Shown one piece after another: positions 48,020 to 56,539 of a stretch of DNA of 64,000 nt. Below the pieces are notes generated by a model. That model was not told where the DNA came from and made no database searches. It saw only the letters and a program-made list of their open reading frames with translations. Origin of the DNA: Pseudokineococcus lusitanus (GTDB taxonomy: Bacteria > Actinomycetota > Actinomycetes > Actinomycetales > Quadrisphaeraceae). Position 1 is the stretch's first letter; each line of letters starts with the position of its first letter. Location: the NCBI RefSeq assembly GCF_003751265.1, contig NZ_RJKN01000009.1:91134-155133 (forward strand), in the 5' to 3' direction. The translations under genes were made by a program, and so were the position numbers.

Positions 48020-49515
48020 TGTCGACCCGCCGGGGCCCCGACCGCCGGTGGGAGACTCGTGCCGTGGCGCAGCGGGTCGTCGGTCGGAGCCGGCAGGTGG
48101 TCCCGTCACCCCCCGTCCACCCCGCCGCGGCGGACGCGACCAGCACCGACCACGCGCCCGTCCGACGGTCGACGGCTCCCGCCCGGCTGGTGCGGGAGCA
48201 CCCGTGGGTCGCCTCGGCGGCCGTGGCCGCGTCGGTCCTCGTCGTGGGCCTGCTCACCTCCGTCGTCGCCGACGGCACGGTCTTCGGCGCCACGGCGCTG
48301 GGGCTCCTCCGGGCCGACGGCCCGGTCGCCGGGCTCGCCGTCCCGGTGTGGCTCGCGGGTGCGGGAGCCGGCGCCGTCGTGCTCGCGGCCCGGCACGTCC
48401 GGCCGCTGACGGTGACGGTGACCCTCGCCGCGCTGGCCGTGCTGTCGCTCGCCCTGGGCGGGGTCCTCGGCGTGCTCGGGCTGTGCCTCGCGTGGTCCCT
48501 GCGGGCGGTCGCGAGCCAGCGCACCACCCGGACCGCGGTGGTCACCGCGGTCGTCGTCCTCCTCGTCGTCACGACCGCAGCCGTGCGGTGGCAGGTGCTC
48601 GGGCTGGCGGAGGTGGTCGCCTGGGGCGGTGCGGGCCCGCTCGCCAGCATCGGCGGTCCCCCGGTGCAGGACCTCGAGGTCCCCGACTTCTCCGCGGCCC
48701 GCCGGACGTGGACCGTCCTGCTCCTCGCCGTGCTGCTGGCGCTCGGCGTGGCGTCGGGCGAGGTGGTGAAGGACCGCCGCCGGCACGCCCGGGCCGTCGC
48801 CGAGCGCTGGGCGGCGCTGGCCCGCGAGCGCGACACGGGGGCGGCGCTGGCCCGCCAGTCCGAGCGGGCCCGCATCGCCCGGGAGATGCACGACGTCGTC
48901 GCGCACAACGTGTCGGTCATGGTGGCCCTGTCCGACGGCGCGCTGGCGGCCCTCTCCCGCGCGCCGGACCGCTCGCGGGAGGCCATGGCCGAGGTGTCGC
49001 GGACGGGTCGCGAGGCCATCGCCGACATGCGGAGCGTGCTCGGGGCGCTGCACGGCGACGACGACCGCGACCCGCTCGACGCCTCGACCGCCCCGACGAG
49101 CACCGACCTCCGCGCGACGGTCGAGCGCTTCCGCGCCGCGGGCCTCGACGTCGGCGCCGAGGGGCTCGGGACGCCGCTGCCCTCGGACACGGCCGCACGG
49201 CTCGCGGTGGTCCGCATCGTCGGCGAGGCCCTCACCAACGTCCTGCGACACGCCCCCGGGGCCCGGACCACCGTGCGGGCCCACCGGGACGCGACGACGC
49301 TGCGCGTCGAGGTGGTCTCGACCGCCGGCACCCGGGCCGCCGACGCCACGGGCAGCCGCCGCGGCGTCGTCGGCATGCAGGAGCGGGCCGCCCTCCTGGG
49401 CGGCCGGCTCGACGTCGGCCCGCTCGCGGACGGCGGCTGGGCGGTGCGCCTGACGCTGCCGACGTCGCCGGCGGCCCTGACCACCCCCGCACCGGCCGAG
49501 GAGCGCCCGTCGTGA
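48019..49515 (+). CDS. Sensor histidine kinase (NarL-system type)
   Basis: Kinase of 498 residues. About six hydrophobic segments form the N-terminal sensor part (residues 70-260), followed by a HisKA_3 domain with ERARIAREMHDVVAHNVSVMV (phospho-acceptor His291, Asp292) and a HATPase domain in which RIVGEALTNVLRHAPGA is the N box; the G1/G2 boxes are short, as usual in this class. The LiaS/DesK-like architecture fits envelope stress or antimicrobial sensing. ATG at 48019 overlaps the permease stop (ATGA); a later start around 48064 (VAQRVVG) is possible because the first 15 residues look unstructured. The partner is the next gene. Confidence 0.9.
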   Translation: MSTRRGPDRRWETRAVAQRVVGRSRQVVPSPPVHPAAADATSTDHAPVRRSTAPARLVREHPWVASAAVAASVLVVGLLTSVVADGTVFGATALGLLRADGPVAGLAVPVWLAGAGAGAVVLAARHVRPLTVTVTLAALAVLSLALGGVLGVLGLCLAWSLRAVASQRTTRTAVVTAVVVLLVVTTAAVRWQVLGLAEVVAWGGAGPLASIGGPPVQDLEVPDFSAARRTWTVLLLAVLLALGVASGEVVKDRRRHARAVAERWAALARERDTGAALARQSERARIAREMHDVVAHNVSVMVALSDGALAALSRAPDRSREAMAEVSRTGREAIADMRSVLGALHGDDDRDPLDASTAPTSTDLRATVERFRAAGLDVGAEGLGTPLPSDTAARLAVVRIVGEALTNVLRHAPGARTTVRAHRDATTLRVEVVSTAGTRAADATGSRRGVVGMQERAALLGGRLDVGPLADGGWAVRLTLPTSPAALTTPAPAEERPS

Positions 49516-50186
49516 CCACCGTCCTGCTCGTCGACGACCAGGCGCTGCTGCGCACCGGGTTCCGCATGGTCCTCGAGGCCGAGGACGACCTCGAGGTCGT
49601 CGGCGAGGCCGCTGACGGGGCCGTGGCCCTGCGGCAGGTCGCCGCGCTGGCCCCGGACGTGGTCGTCATGGACGTCCGCATGCCCGGGATGGACGGCATC
49701 GAGGCGACCGCCCGCGTCGTCGCCGAGCACCCGGGCTCGAAGGTGCTGGTGCTCACCACCTTCGACGTCGACGACCACGCCTTCGCCGCCCTCCGGGCCG
49801 GGGCGAGCGGCTTCCTCCTCAAGAGCGCCGAGCCCGGGGAGCTCGTCGACGCCGTCCGGACCGTCGCCGCCGGCAGCTCCGTGGTCGCGCCCCGGCTCGT
49901 GCGGCGGATGCTCGACCTCTTCGCCTCCCGGCTGCCCGCTCCCGGCGACCACCCGCGGGAGGGCCTCGCGCCCGCGCTGCGGGCCCTCACGCCACGCGAG
50001 CTCGACGTCGTGCGCTGCGTGGCGTCCGGCCTGTCGAACGCCGAGATCGCCGAGCAGCTCGTCCTCTCGACGACGACGGTGAAGACCCACGTCGGGAACG
50101 TGCTGACGAAGCTCGGTCTGCGGGACCGGGTCCAGGTCGTCATCGCCGCGTACGAGCACGGCGTCGTCGGCACCGACCGGTCGTGA
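49512..50186 (+). CDS. NarL/LuxR-family response regulator
   Basis: Two-domain regulator of 224 residues. The receiver has LVDDQALLRTGFRMVLE, Asp54 (VVMDVRMPGMDG), LTTFD and the lysine (FLLKSAEPGEL). The C-terminal helix-turn-helix shows LTPRELDVVRCVASGLSNAEIAEQLVLSTTTVKTHVGNVLTKLGLRDRVQ, the LuxR-type signature. GTG at 49512 overlaps the kinase stop, completing a five-gene chain from the ABC ATPase. By analogy with LiaR it would switch on the transporter genes and perhaps the flanking lipoproteins. Confidence 0.94.
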   Translation: MTTVLLVDDQALLRTGFRMVLEAEDDLEVVGEAADGAVALRQVAALAPDVVVMDVRMPGMDGIEATARVVAEHPGSKVLVLTTFDVDDHAFAALRAGASGFLLKSAEPGELVDAVRTVAAGSSVVAPRLVRRMLDLFASRLPAPGDHPREGLAPALRALTPRELDVVRCVASGLSNAEIAEQLVLSTTTVKTHVGNVLTKLGLRDRVQVVIAAYEHGVVGTDRS

Positions 50187-50236
50187 CCGTCGTCGGCCCC
50201 GGGGAACCGTCCGGGGGCGGGCGGCGTCGCAGGGGC

Positions 50237-51127
50237 ATGCGGAGGCGCGTGGTCGGGGCGGTCGCGGCAGGTCTGGTGCTCGCCGGGTGCGGTCAGCCGC
50301 CGCCCGGGGCGGCACCGGGGACGACGGACGAGGCACCGACGAGCGCGGCCGCGCCCGCCGGCGCCCTCACCACCCGCTCCCCCGCCACGGTCCTCGACGC
50401 CGGCGACGGCGCGCAGGTCTGCCTGGGCGGCGTGATGGAGTCGATGCCCCCGCAGTGCCGGGGCGTGCCGCTGGCGGGGTGGGACTGGGCCGACCACGAG
50501 GGCGCGTACGAGGAGGCGGGAGCGGTCCGCTGGGGCGACTTCACGGTCACGGGCACCTTCGACGGCACGACCCTCACCGTCACCGACGCGCTCCCCGGCG
50601 CCCTGGGGACCGGCACCGGCGACGTGCCCCGGCGGGACGTCGGGCCACCGTGCCCCGAGCCCGCCGGCGGGTGGGCCGACGACCCCCTGCCCCTCGTCGC
50701 CCACGAGGAGGTCCTCGCGGCGGCCCGGGCACGGGCCGACTACGCGGGCGGATGGGTGACGCACCGCGACCCGCGCCCGGCCGAGGAGATCGACCAGCTG
50801 CTCGCGGACGACCCCGAGGCCGGGCTCGTCCCACCGGTCGTCACCATTAGGGTCACCGGCGACCCCGCCGCCGCCGAGGCCGACCTCCGGCCGCTGTGGG
50901 ACGGCCCGCTGTGCGTCACCACCGCCGAGCGCACGGAGGCGGAGCTCGTCGACATCCAGACGGAGGTCAACGCGGTCGACGGCATGCTCGGCTCGAGCCA
51001 GGACACCCTCACCGGCACGGTCGACCTCCAGGTCGTCCACGACGACGGGACCCTGCAGGCCGAGCTCGACGAGCGGTACGGCGCCGGGGTCGTGCGGGTC
51101 GAGTCCGCCCTCGTCCCGCTCTCCTGA
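50237..51127 (+). CDS. Lipoprotein of an unnamed family, copy B
   Basis: Predicted 296-residue lipoprotein, paralogous to copy A at 44384. The signal peptide MRRRVVGAVAAGLVLAGC ends in a lipobox (LAGC). Conserved blocks align one to one with copy A: TVLDAGDGAQVCLGGVMESMPPQCRGVPL, AGWDWADHEGAYE, VRWGDFTVTGTFDGTTLTV and PPVVTIRVTGDPAAAEADLRPLWDGPLCV; the linkers between them differ. GTG at 50183 overlaps the response regulator stop and may be the real, coupled start. The upstream bases also resemble those of copy A, so the duplication covered more than the coding part. Confidence 0.78.
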   Translation: MRRRVVGAVAAGLVLAGCGQPPPGAAPGTTDEAPTSAAAPAGALTTRSPATVLDAGDGAQVCLGGVMESMPPQCRGVPLAGWDWADHEGAYEEAGAVRWGDFTVTGTFDGTTLTVTDALPGALGTGTGDVPRRDVGPPCPEPAGGWADDPLPLVAHEEVLAAARARADYAGGWVTHRDPRPAEEIDQLLADDPEAGLVPPVVTIRVTGDPAAAEADLRPLWDGPLCVTTAERTEAELVDIQTEVNAVDGMLGSSQDTLTGTVDLQVVHDDGTLQAELDERYGAGVVRVESALVPLS

Positions 51128-51140
51128 CCCGCCGGCCCGC

Positions 51141-52223
51141 TCAGACCGCGCGCCGCGCCGCGGTCGCCGGCTCGAGGCGACCGAGCTCGGGCGACGCGAC
51201 GACCTGGATCACCAGCAGCCGGACGGCGACGAGGACCGCGGCGAGCAGGAGTCCCCCGCCGACGACCGGCAGCCCGTCGTAGCCGATGGACGCGCCGGCC
51301 GGTCCCGTCACCACGAGCCCCATGACGCCACCGGCGAGGACGGGGACGGCGAGGACGCCGGGGACGAGGGCCAGCAGGCCGCCCGTCACGAGCAGCCCGA
51401 GACCCACGGCGGCGCAGCGGCGCCGGGGGCGGCCGCCCGTCCCGGCCGCCGTCAGGAGCAAGGGGGCCGCGGCGAGCACCAGGACGGCGCCCATGACCCA
51501 CAGGCCGCTTCGGACCTGCCAGGACGACCCGGTCGGCTCCATCAGCACCGCCGCCGCCGCGAGCGGCAGGGCGACCGCGCCCACCACGCCCGCCGGGCCG
51601 CGGGCCGTCAGGAGCGACGCGACGACGACCGCCCCCGTCAGGGCGAGCGCGGTGACGACCTCCGACGTCGCGAGGTCGGCCGGGACCCACGGGCCGTAGC
51701 GGGCCGAGCCCGTGCCCTGCAGCACGAGCACCGGGAGCGTCCCCGCCCCCAGGGCGCCCGCCCCCACGACGTACCCGCGACCGCCCGGGGCGTGGCCCCG
51801 TGCGCCGGGCGCCCGGGACGCCGTCAGCCCGCCCGCCGCGCCGGCGGCCCCCACCACCAGCAGCAGGGCGACGGCGGCGAGGAGGACGGGACCACCGTCC
51901 ACCGCCCGTCCCAGCGTCGCGTTCGCGACGGCCGCCGCCACCACCACGCCCGCCGACGCCCGGGAGGCCGCCTGCCGCGGGAGCCGGGAGCACACCAGTG
52001 CCGTCCCGGCCGCGACGACGACCAGCGCGGCCAGCCGCGCGTCGTGCGCCAGCAGCGCCAGCTCGCCGTCGCCGGGCGTCTCCTCGGTGGACGCCCCCGC
52101 CCGCGCCCGGACCTCGCCGGCGTGGACGGCCGCTGCCGAGATCGCGGCGAGCGCCCAGGCGACGGCCCCCGCCCCCACGACCGCGAGCCCGGCGACGACG
52201 GCGGCACGACCTCGGGTGTCCAC
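51141..52223 (-). CDS. Polytopic membrane protein, unknown
   Basis: Predicted 360-residue protein with about 9-10 hydrophobic segments and no recognised family. Short polar loops separate the segments; the only longer one (RARAGASTEETPGDGEL) lies after the first segment and would be outside. Composition is mostly Ala, Val, Leu and Gly. The GTG at 52223 (VDTRGRAAVVAGLA) is chosen as the start because it leads straight into the first segment; the frame stays open for another 33 codons upstream. It converges with copy B of the lipoprotein, 13 bases between stops. Confidence 0.6.
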   Translation of the reverse strand: MDTRGRAAVVAGLAVVGAGAVAWALAAISAAAVHAGEVRARAGASTEETPGDGELALLAHDARLAALVVVAAGTALVCSRLPRQAASRASAGVVVAAAVANATLGRAVDGGPVLLAAVALLLVVGAAGAAGGLTASRAPGARGHAPGGRGYVVGAGALGAGTLPVLVLQGTGSARYGPWVPADLATSEVVTALALTGAVVVASLLTARGPAGVVGAVALPLAAAAVLMEPTGSSWQVRSGLWVMGAVLVLAAAPLLLTAAGTGGRPRRRCAAVGLGLLVTGGLLALVPGVLAVPVLAGGVMGLVVTGPAGASIGYDGLPVVGGGLLLAAVLVAVRLLVIQVVASPELGRLEPATAARRAV

Positions 52224-52354
52224 GGCGCGAGTCTGGACGAGGACCGCGCCCCGCGAGGGCCGTTCGCCGGAGCACACCCGACGACGCCGACCCCCGACCT
52301 CCCCGCCGGAACACCGACACACCTTTGTCGCCGGGGCCCCCTCAGGCTCGCCGC

Positions 52355-52750
52355 ATGACCCAGGACACCAGCCCCGCCCCCACCACCGCCCGCTCGTCGC
52401 TGGACCGGTGGCTGACGATGTGGAACGGCGACGGCGCCCTCGCCCTGCAGCTGTGCGCCGACGACTTCCGCATCCACTTCGCCGTCACCGAGGCCGACGG
52501 CTCCACGCCCGCCGACGACATCCGCTCGGCCGAGGACTTCGCGCGGTACCTCGCCTGGTGGCACGGGCAGCACCCGGGCGTCGTCTTCACCGCCGTCGCC
52601 GACGCGGTCGACGGCGACCACGGCCGCCTCCTGTGGGACATGGAGGTCGGCGACCACGTCGTCGGGGGCGTCGACGTGCTCGACTTCGACCCCGACGGGC
52701 GGGTCCGCCGTGTCTGGTCCGTCGGCGGGCAGCGCAGCATGCGCAGCTGA
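52355..52750 (+). CDS. SnoaL/NTF2-like protein
   Basis: Predicted 131-residue alpha+beta barrel protein of the SnoaL/NTF2 superfamily, whose members include polyketide cyclases, isomerases and binding proteins. The helix SLDRWLTMWNGDGALALQLCADDFRIHFAV is the usual start, followed by AEDFARYLAWWHGQHPGVVFTAV and a beta sheet ending in VLDFDPDGRVRRVWSVGGQRSM, where the family carries its last strands. ATG at 52355 has no strong ribosome site. It is followed by the WYL regulator at 52785, which may control it. Confidence 0.75.
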   Translation: MTQDTSPAPTTARSSLDRWLTMWNGDGALALQLCADDFRIHFAVTEADGSTPADDIRSAEDFARYLAWWHGQHPGVVFTAVADAVDGDHGRLLWDMEVGDHVVGGVDVLDFDPDGRVRRVWSVGGQRSMRS

Positions 52751-52784
52751 TGGACGTCCCGACCACCCCCGGCGAGGTCTCGGC

Positions 52785-53534
52785 GTGAAGCGAGCCGAAC
52801 GGCAGTACGCCCTCGTCGACCTGCTCCGCGGAGCACGGCGACCGTGGTCCGCCGCTCGGCTCGCCGCCGAGTTCGGCGTCTCCACCCGCACCGTGGAGCG
52901 GGACATCGCGTCCCTGCAGGTGGCGGGGGTGCCGATCTACGCCGACCACGGCGCGACGGGCGGCTACTCGGTCCTGCGCGAGCACTCGCTGCCACCGCTC
53001 GCGCTGACGGCCGCGGAGTCGCTGGCCGTCCTGGCCGGTCTCGCGCTCCTCGAGTCCTCGCCCTACCGGCGGGCGGCCCGCCGCGCCCGCGACAAGGTCG
53101 CCGCCGTCATGGACGACGCGCACCACGCGCCCGTGCACGAGGTGCTCGGGCTCGTGCGGGTCGTCGACGCCGTGCCCCCTCCGGACGACGCCGCCCTCGT
53201 GGACCTCCTGCCGGAGGTCATCGCCGACCGCCGGGTCGTGCGGCTGACCTACCGCGGGGAGGACGGGGCGACCACGACGCGCGACGTCGAGACGATGGGA
53301 CTCCTGCGGGCGGGGGACGCCTGGCTGCTCGCCGGGTGGTGCCGTCTCCGCGCGGCGGTGCGCGGCTTCCGCATCGAGCGGATCACCCGGCTCGAGGTCC
53401 TCGACGAGGTGCCGCCGGCCCGCGACCCGGCGCTGCTGGAGGCCGACCTCGCGCGGTGGCCGACCCGCCGCCTCGACCACGGGCACGACGCCGCGCGAGC
53501 GCCCCGCCGGCCGCCGGACGCGCCGCCGCGCTGA
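52785..53534 (+). CDS. WYL-domain transcriptional regulator
   Basis: DNA-binding protein of 249 residues. A helix-turn-helix of the HTH_11 type (RQYALVDLLRGARRPWSAARLAAEFGVSTRTVERDIASLQVAGVPIYADHGATGGYSVL) is followed by a WYL sensor domain (AVLAGLALLESSPYRRAARRARDKVAAVM to LAGWCRLRAAVRGFRIERITRLEVL), where a nucleic-acid or small-molecule ligand is thought to bind. The W-Y-L motif itself appears as W-L-L-A-G-W, a common variation. GTG at 52785 follows the SnoaL-like gene by 34 bases. Local regulation of that gene is likely. Confidence 0.88.
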   Translation: MKRAERQYALVDLLRGARRPWSAARLAAEFGVSTRTVERDIASLQVAGVPIYADHGATGGYSVLREHSLPPLALTAAESLAVLAGLALLESSPYRRAARRARDKVAAVMDDAHHAPVHEVLGLVRVVDAVPPPDDAALVDLLPEVIADRRVVRLTYRGEDGATTTRDVETMGLLRAGDAWLLAGWCRLRAAVRGFRIERITRLEVLDEVPPARDPALLEADLARWPTRRLDHGHDAARAPRRPPDAPPR

Positions 53535-53546
53535 CGGACGCGCGGC

Positions 53547-54185
53547 TCAGAACGCGGCCAGCCGCGCGTCCGGGTCGGGCGACGCGCGGTGGGCGGCGAG
53601 CAGGGCCGCCGCCCAGCTGGTCTCGGGCGCGCGACGGCCGTCGCGGAGCGCGGCGTCGACGACCACCCCGCTGAGGACCCGTTCGGCGTCGAGCCGGGGG
53701 TGGTCGGCCTCGGTGGCGCGCCGCAGGGCCGGGTCGACGAGGTCGTCGCCGAAGTCGGCGCGCACGCCCAGCCGCACGAGCCGCGTCAGCGGGCTCAGCC
53801 GCTCGGCGACGTGGGGGCTGGTGTGGACCGCGATCGCCGCCCACACCTGCTCGCGCCGCGAGGGCGCCCAGCCGTGCTCGGCGAGGAGCGCGACGGCCAG
53901 GTCCGCGCCCTGGACCTCGAACCGCTCGGGGCCGACGGCCAGGGCCGAGGCGCCCAGGTCGTGCAGCAGGCAGGCGTGCACGAGGGCGTCCCGGTCGACG
54001 TCCGCGCCGCTGCGGTCGGCGAGGTCGAGGGCGTAGCGCAGCGTCCGGGCGCTGTGGTGGGCGACGGCGGGGTGGCAGGCACCGCCGAGGAGGTCCAGCG
54101 CCGCCCGGCCGGCGGGGACGCGGTCGGCCACCTCGACCAGCCACCCCGCGGTCAGCGGCGGGTGCGGGGCCGCGGCGTCGTCCAC
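53547..54185 (-). CDS. HD-domain protein
   Basis: Predicted metal-dependent phosphohydrolase of 212 residues. The HD signature is spread over AVAHHSARTLRYAL (first His), LVHACLLHDLGASAL (HD pair) and VWAAIAVHTSPHVAERL (late His), as in the family that acts on nucleotides and other phosphates. An N-terminal tail MDDAAAPHPPLTAGWLVEV precedes the fold. GTG at 54185 is the first start after the neighbouring gap. It is not fused to a second domain. The substrate is unknown; cyanamide hydratase-like relatives share this layout. Confidence 0.8.
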   Translation of the reverse strand: MDDAAAPHPPLTAGWLVEVADRVPAGRAALDLLGGACHPAVAHHSARTLRYALDLADRSGADVDRDALVHACLLHDLGASALAVGPERFEVQGADLAVALLAEHGWAPSRREQVWAAIAVHTSPHVAERLSPLTRLVRLGVRADFGDDLVDPALRRATEADHPRLDAERVLSGVVVDAALRDGRRAPETSWAAALLAAHRASPDPDARLAAF

Positions 54186-54275
54186 GCCGTCAGTCTGCCC
54201 GGCGTCCCGGGACGCCGGTCGCGACCGCTCGGTCGGCGTCGGGCGGCGCCGGGCGTCCGCGCGGGCTGCGCGACG

Positions 54276-55736
54276 TCAGGCCGTCGGGGCGAGCGGCAGG
54301 GCCACCAGCCCCAGGACCGCGCAGGCGCCCAGGGTCCGCAGGACCGACCAGCGCAGCCTGAAGATCATCACGGCGGCCGCGACGGCGATGGCGACCTGCA
54401 CCCACCGGACGGAGCCGAGCTCGGGCAGCTCCAGGTGCAGCGGCCCGGCGTCGAGCGTGGTCGTGGCGGCGAAGAGCGTGTGCAGGGCGAAGTAGACCGC
54501 CAGGTTCGCGATGACGCCGACGACGGCGGCGGTGATGCCCGTCAGCGCCGCTGACAGCGCCTGGTTGGCGCGCAGCCGCTCGACGTAGGGGGCGCCGAGC
54601 AGGACGAACATGAAGCAGGGCACGAAGGTCACCCAGGTCGTCAGCAGCGAGGCGAGGACCGCCGCCACCCAGGGGTCGAGGTCACCGGGGCTGCGGTAGG
54701 CGCCCAGGAACGCGACGAACTGCACGACCATGATGAGCGGCCCGGGCGTCGTCTCGGCGAGCGCCAGCCCGCGGACCATCTCCCCCGGCTGGAGCCACTG
54801 GTACCGCTCGACCGCCTGCTGCGCGACGAAGGCGAGCACGGCGTACGCCCCGCCGAAGGTCACGAGGGCCGTCCCCGAGAAGAAGAGGCCCTGCTGGGTC
54901 AGGGTGCTGCCGGCGCCGGTGAGCAGCGCGACGGCCACGACCGGCGCGGCCCACAGGACGAGGCTGACGAGCAGGACCTTGACCGCCCGGGCCGTGGAGG
55001 GCCGCTCGGTGCCCAGCACGTCGTCGGAGACGACCGGCGGGGGCCCGTCGTCCCCGCCGCCGTGCCCTCCGCCGGCGCCCGCCGGCACGTGCGGCGCCCA
55101 CCGGCCCAGCGCCCAGCCGACCGCCGCGGCCAGGGCGACGACGAGGGGGAAGGGCGCGGAGAAGGCCGCGAGGGCGACGAAGGCGCCTACGGCGAGGCCC
55201 ACGAGGGCCCGGTGCCCGAGCGCCCGTCCTCCCACCCGGATCACCGCCTGCACGACGATCGCGAGGACGGCCGGCGCCAGCCCGGCGAAGAGGGCCCCGA
55301 CGACCGCGGTGTCGCCCGCGGCGGCGTAGAGGGCCGACAGGGCGAGGAGCGCGACGAGGCCCGGGAGGACGAAGAGCGTGCCGGCGACGAGGCCGCCGCG
55401 GGTGCCGTTGAGCAGCCAGCCCGTGTAGATCGCGAGCTGCTGCGCCTCCGGACCGGGCAGGAGCATGCAGTAGTTGAGCGCGTGCAGGAACCGCTTCTGC
55501 CCGATCCACCGCTTCTCGTCGACGAGGGTCCGCTGCATGACGGCGATCTGCCCCGCAGGACCGCCGAAGGTCTGCAGGGACACGGCGAACCACGTGCGCA
55601 CGGCCTCCCCGAAGGGGACGAGGTCGCGGGCGCCGGAGGTCGCGGCGACCGGTCGACCTGCCGTCGACCGGCGTCGGTCGGCCGGCGGCTGCTCGTCCTG
55701 CCCTCCCGCGCCGGTCGTGGGGCCGGCGTCGCTCAT
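54276..55736 (-). CDS. chrA: Chromate transporter family protein, fused form
   Basis: Membrane transporter of 486 residues of the CHR family, in the two-repeat form (two CHR domains in one protein). The first half starts FGEAVRTWFAVSLQTFGGPAGQIAVMQRTLVDEKRWIGQKRFLHALNYCMLLPGPEAQQLAIYTGW and the second has QQGLFFSGTALVTFGGAYAVLAFVAQQAVERYQWLQPGEMVRGLALAETTPGPLIMVVQFVAFLGAYR, with the FGG and (L/T)PGP motifs in both. A glycine-rich loop (GAGGGHGGGDDG) separates the halves. Such proteins export chromate and related oxyanions; here sulfate is also possible. ATG at 55736 has a ribosome site (GAGGA). It is divergent from the sigma factor. Confidence 0.9.
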   Translation of the reverse strand: MSDAGPTTGAGGQDEQPPADRRRSTAGRPVAATSGARDLVPFGEAVRTWFAVSLQTFGGPAGQIAVMQRTLVDEKRWIGQKRFLHALNYCMLLPGPEAQQLAIYTGWLLNGTRGGLVAGTLFVLPGLVALLALSALYAAAGDTAVVGALFAGLAPAVLAIVVQAVIRVGGRALGHRALVGLAVGAFVALAAFSAPFPLVVALAAAVGWALGRWAPHVPAGAGGGHGGGDDGPPPVVSDDVLGTERPSTARAVKVLLVSLVLWAAPVVAVALLTGAGSTLTQQGLFFSGTALVTFGGAYAVLAFVAQQAVERYQWLQPGEMVRGLALAETTPGPLIMVVQFVAFLGAYRSPGDLDPWVAAVLASLLTTWVTFVPCFMFVLLGAPYVERLRANQALSAALTGITAAVVGVIANLAVYFALHTLFAATTTLDAGPLHLELPELGSVRWVQVAIAVAAAVMIFRLRWSVLRTLGACAVLGLVALPLAPTA

Positions 55737-55877
55737 GGTCGTCCTCGGGGGTCGGGTGGGCTCGTGCCCGGGCGGCCGGGACCGGCTGGCGCCCAGGGGG
55801 TCGACCGGATGCAACCACGCCGCCCGCGCCCGGTCCACAGCGCGGAGCGACGCCCGGCAAAAGTCCGCCGCCACGAG

Positions 55878-55902
55878 CAACCTTTCGACGGTCCGATCCG
55901 TC
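55878..55902 (+). promoter_or_regulatory. ECF-type promoter before the sigma factor gene
   Basis: CAACC at 55878-55882 and CGTC at 55899-55902, with 16 bases between, match the AAC...CGTC pattern of ECF sigma promoters. Transcription would begin around 55908-55912, almost on the GTG at 55913, and no ribosome site is visible, so the message is probably leaderless. It suggests self-activation by the sigma factor. Confidence 0.65.
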
Positions 55903-55912
55903 TTCTTCCCAC

Positions 55913-56539
55913 GTGACGACGGGACCGGCCGGCAGCGCCGCCGAGGACGACGTCGACGACCTCGGCCCGCACTGGCGCGGTGGGTGGACGGGGTCGCGGC
56001 CCGAGCAGTTCACCCGGTTCGTCCAGGACGCCGAGCCGGCCCTCTGGCGGCTGGCGTGGCTCCTGACGGGCGACCGGCACCGTGCCGAGGACCTCGTGCA
56101 GCAGACGCTCGTGCGCACCTACGTCGCCTGGCCCCGGGCCCGGGACGGCGACCCGATGGCGTACGCGCGGCGGGTCCTCGTCAACGCCCGCACCGACTTC
56201 CTGCGCAAGCACTCCCGCGAGCTCCTCGTCGACCAGCACGACCACGACGCCCACGCCCCGCGCGCCGGACGACCGGTGCCGACCCAGGAGGTCGCCGACC
56301 GGGACGTCCTGGTCCGCGCCCTCCGGCAGCTCAGCCCGCGACGACGACGGGTCGTCGTCCTGCGCTACCTGCTCGACCTGTCCGAGCGTGAGGTCGCCGA
56401 CGACCTCGGCGTCTCGCTCGGCACCGTGAAGTCCACGGCCGCCCGCGGTCTCGCCCAGCTGCGCGTCCTCCTCGAGGCCCCGCCCGGCGACGACCACCTG
56501 ACCCCCACCGCCACCGACCGCACGGAGGCCCCGCGATGA
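55913..56539 (+). CDS. ECF RNA polymerase sigma factor, SigE-like family
   Basis: Sigma factor of 208 residues with sigma-2 (EPALWRLAWLLTGDRHRAEDLVQQTLVRTYVAWPRARDGDPMAYARRVLVNARTDFLRKHSRE) and sigma-4 (ALRQLSPRRRRVVVLRYLLDLSEREVADDLGVSLGTVKSTAARGLAQLRVLL) regions. These fit the actinobacterial SigE-family ECF factors that respond to envelope signals. About 30 residues before region 2 are disordered. GTG at 55913 follows the promoter pattern described above. The stop overlaps the next gene by four bases, so that membrane protein may regulate it, although it shows no zinc-binding anti-sigma motif. Confidence 0.92.
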   Translation: MTTGPAGSAAEDDVDDLGPHWRGGWTGSRPEQFTRFVQDAEPALWRLAWLLTGDRHRAEDLVQQTLVRTYVAWPRARDGDPMAYARRVLVNARTDFLRKHSRELLVDQHDHDAHAPRAGRPVPTQEVADRDVLVRALRQLSPRRRRVVVLRYLLDLSEREVADDLGVSLGTVKSTAARGLAQLRVLLEAPPGDDHLTPTATDRTEAPR

